Source: an uncultured Trueperaceae bacterium (lineage in GTDB: Bacteria; Deinococcota; Deinococci; Deinococcales; Trueperaceae). Taken from it: a stretch of 64,000 nt of DNA. Below, piece by piece: positions 62,433 to 64,000 of this stretch. Both the position numbers and the translations under genes were made by a program. The stretch spans positions 1-64,000 of the forward strand of contig CALMXZ010000003.1 of the NCBI GenBank assembly GCA_937873495.1, written 5' to 3'. Below the pieces are notes generated by a model. It made no database searches. It was not told where the DNA came from and saw nothing but the letters and a program-made list of their open reading frames with translations. Numbering within the stretch: position 1 is the first letter of the stretch; the number at the start of each line of letters is the position of its first letter.

Positions 62433-63023
62433 GTGGCTGATCTTTCGGCTCTGCTCGAGAAAGAGGCGAGCACCGAGATCGAGGCCATCCGCTCCGAGGC
62501 GCGCGACCGCGCCTCGGAGATCGTTGCGGGTGCGCGCGCGGAGGCCGAGAGCATCGAGGCCGCCCGCGCCCGCGCCAGCAAGGCGCAGGGTGAGGCGATG
62601 TTGGTGCGCGCCAAGTCGGCGGCGCAGCTCGAAGCTGCATCGTTGCGCCTCAAGGCGCAGTACGAGGGCGTCGAGAGCGTCTTCGCGGCCGCCAAGGCCA
62701 AGCTCGACACGCTGTCGGCCGACGAGGGGGCGTACGCCCCCGTCTTCGCCAAGCTGCTCGCCGAGGCGCTCGCCGGTGCGGGCGGCCAGGCCGTCAAGTC
62801 CGTCGTCGTGGCGGCCCGCGACCGCGGCCTGGCTGAGAAGGCCGTCGCAGAAGCGGGCCTCAAGGCCCCCGTCGAGACCGCCGAGGACGTCAAGGGCGGC
62901 GTCCGCCTGCGCACGGTCGACAACAGCATCATCGAGAACACGCTCCACGGCCGCCTGGACGCGCTGCGTGGCGAGCTCGCGTCGGAGGTCTCGGCGGCGC
63001 TCTTCGGCGCCAAGGCGGGTTGA
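62433..63023 (+). CDS. atpE: V/A-type ATPase subunit E
   Basis: 196 residues. The N-terminal two-thirds are a long helix (LLEKEASTEIEAIRSEARDRASEIVAGARAEAESIEAARA) that pairs with subunit G; the C-terminal globular part (DVKGGVRLRTVDNSIIENTLHGRLDALRGELASEVSAALFG) has the N-S-I-I-E-N-T motif of the family. It forms the peripheral stalk that holds the catalytic head still. GTG start, 2 nt after the proteolipid stop. Confidence 0.94.
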   Translation: MADLSALLEKEASTEIEAIRSEARDRASEIVAGARAEAESIEAARARASKAQGEAMLVRAKSAAQLEAASLRLKAQYEGVESVFAAAKAKLDTLSADEGAYAPVFAKLLAEALAGAGGQAVKSVVVAARDRGLAEKAVAEAGLKAPVETAEDVKGGVRLRTVDNSIIENTLHGRLDALRGELASEVSAALFGAKAG

Positions 63024-63029
63024 CGAAGC

Positions 63030-64000
63030 ATGTCTAGCGATTACGGCTACATCAACGCGCGCGTCAAGGGCATGAAGGCCAAGCTCCTCGGGCAGGCGTT
63101 CTACCAGTCCGCTCTCGACGCGAGCGACTTCAAGACCTTCACGGCCGGCCTCATGCAGACCCCGTACATGCGGGAGCTGGAGGAGGCGCAGGCGCGCGCG
63201 AGCGGCCTCGGCGCCGTGGATCAGGCCGTGGCGCGCAACGTCTATCACACCGCTCACGGCCTGCTGACCTTCTCGGACGGTCAGGCGCGCGAGCTCATCG
63301 GCATGCTGCTCATGCGCTTCGACCTCGCGAACGTCAAGGCCATCGCCAGGGGCAAGCACGCCGGCAAGGGTCTCGAGGAGATCCAGGGGTCGCTCTTCCC
63401 GGCCGGTGAGCTCAAGCCGAGCCTGCTCGAGCAGGCGGCGGTGGCTTCCGACATGGCCGCGGCCGCCCAAGTGCTCGCCTTGGCGAGGACCGAGGTCACG
63501 TCGGCCTTCCTAAGGGCCGCGCGGCGCTACCAGAACGAGCCCGACCTCTACACCCTCGAGGTCGCGCTCGACCAGGCGTACTACGCCGGCATGCTGGAGC
63601 GGGCCGAGGCGGCCAAGGCCCCTGCCGCCCTGAAGCGGCATCTGCAGCTCGAGATCGACGCGGCCAACCTGCGCACCGCCCTGAAGGTCAGGGGCATGGG
63701 CGCCGGCGCGGCGCGCGACCTGTTCATCCGTGGCGGTCGCGAGATCAGACGCGACACGTTCGAGGCCCTGATCGGCGACCAGGACAGCGCGCTGTCGACC
63801 TTGGCGGGCGGCACGTTCGCCGCCGTCGCCACGGCCGTCCAGGGCGACGGCGGCCTCGGTGCCGCCGAGGCCGAGATTCGCAAGGTCCTGGACGATGACG
63901 CGAAGCGTATCTCCTACGATCCCCTCGAGATCGGCGTGGTCGTCGACTACCTGCGGCGCAAGGAGGCGGAGGCGGCGCAGCTCAGGCTGCTCGCCCGCGG
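63030..64000 (+). CDS. atpC: V/A-type ATPase subunit C (d), partial
   Basis: 323 residues are visible before the window ends; the frame is still open. MSSDYGYINARVKGMKAKLLGQAFYQSAL is the family N-terminus; further motifs are PYMRELEEA, EVALDQAYYAGML and LEIDAANLRTALKVRGMG. Subunit C is the funnel-shaped cap that joins the central rotor shaft to the proteolipid ring. It starts 6 nt after the subunit E stop. In Thermus, F, A, B and D follow; they would lie to the right. Confidence 0.94.
   Translation, partial: MSSDYGYINARVKGMKAKLLGQAFYQSALDASDFKTFTAGLMQTPYMRELEEAQARASGLGAVDQAVARNVYHTAHGLLTFSDGQARELIGMLLMRFDLANVKAIARGKHAGKGLEEIQGSLFPAGELKPSLLEQAAVASDMAAAAQVLALARTEVTSAFLRAARRYQNEPDLYTLEVALDQAYYAGMLERAEAAKAPAALKRHLQLEIDAANLRTALKVRGMGAGAARDLFIRGGREIRRDTFEALIGDQDSALSTLAGGTFAAVATAVQGDGGLGAAEAEIRKVLDDDAKRISYDPLEIGVVVDYLRRKEAEAAQLRLLAR

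Overview
This is a GC-rich bacterial chromosome segment with no sign of recent transfer. The gene content points to the Deinococcota, most likely a Truepera-like lineage. The RpoB and RpoC sequences are of Thermus type (for example ETPEGANIGLI in beta and a large barrel-rich insertion near the start of beta'). The proton pump is a V/A-type ATPase with the Thermus operon order G-I-L-E-C. There is an Omp85/BamA outer-membrane assembly protein and two CarD-family regulators. Many genes have a TANNNT -10 box only 5-9 nt upstream of the start codon, the leaderless-mRNA arrangement known from Deinococcus/Thermus. The species assignment is inference from recalled family sequences; no database search was run.

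Layout. 1-12.2 kb: the end of tuf, then the classical rpmG-secE-nusG-rplK-rplA-rplJ-rplL-rpoB-rpoC transcription/translation cluster, with an L10-type leader before rplJ, a 469-nt gene-free leader before rpoB and a strong terminator after rpoC. 12.2-21.4 kb: a YqgF/RuvX-like nuclease, CarD, and a minus-strand block of small transport and envelope genes (EamA permease, DUF423, an ABC ATPase, a DUF2207 membrane protein, a MacB/FtsX-like permease, a RodZ-like protein, PsuG), then a FUN14-like protein. 21.6-23.9 kb: groES-groEL behind a consensus-like promoter and a CIRCE-like operator, with six 26-bp tandem repeats between the two genes. 24-32.4 kb: a phosphodiesterase-like protein, GpmI, DciA-like/RecF, SufS-SufU, DivIVA, and a purine nucleoside phosphorylase with an altered base pocket. 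32.5-38.9 kb: BamA, YchF, Hom-ThrC. 38.9-49.1 kb, all minus strand: metallo-beta-lactamase-fold protein, S41 peptidase, PfkB kinase, RsmA, a second CarD, an unrecognised membrane protein, UvrB, ABC exporter. 49.1-57.7 kb: acetoacetyl-CoA synthetase, a sugar ABC uptake system lacking its ATPase, a DUF4388/receiver protein, RuvB, a purine phosphoribosyltransferase. 57.8-64 kb: DnaG, then the start of the V-ATPase operon (G, I, L, E, and a C subunit cut by the window end).

How it works together. Most genes serve core information processing (transcription, ribosome, primase, RecF/DciA, RuvB, UvrB), protein folding, envelope assembly and energy conversion. No prophage, insertion sequence, CRISPR array, toxin-antitoxin pair or recognisable defence island was seen, and no tRNA or rRNA gene. 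The most notable signals are regulatory and structural: leaderless promoters, the groESL operator and its repeat array, a promoter whose predicted start abuts a terminator-like hairpin before the V-ATPase genes, four independent short tandem duplications (26, 36, 21 and 18 bp), and substitutions at functional residues in L33, the purine nucleoside phosphorylase, the S41 peptidase and a pseudo-receiver domain. I do not see a clear new multi-gene system.
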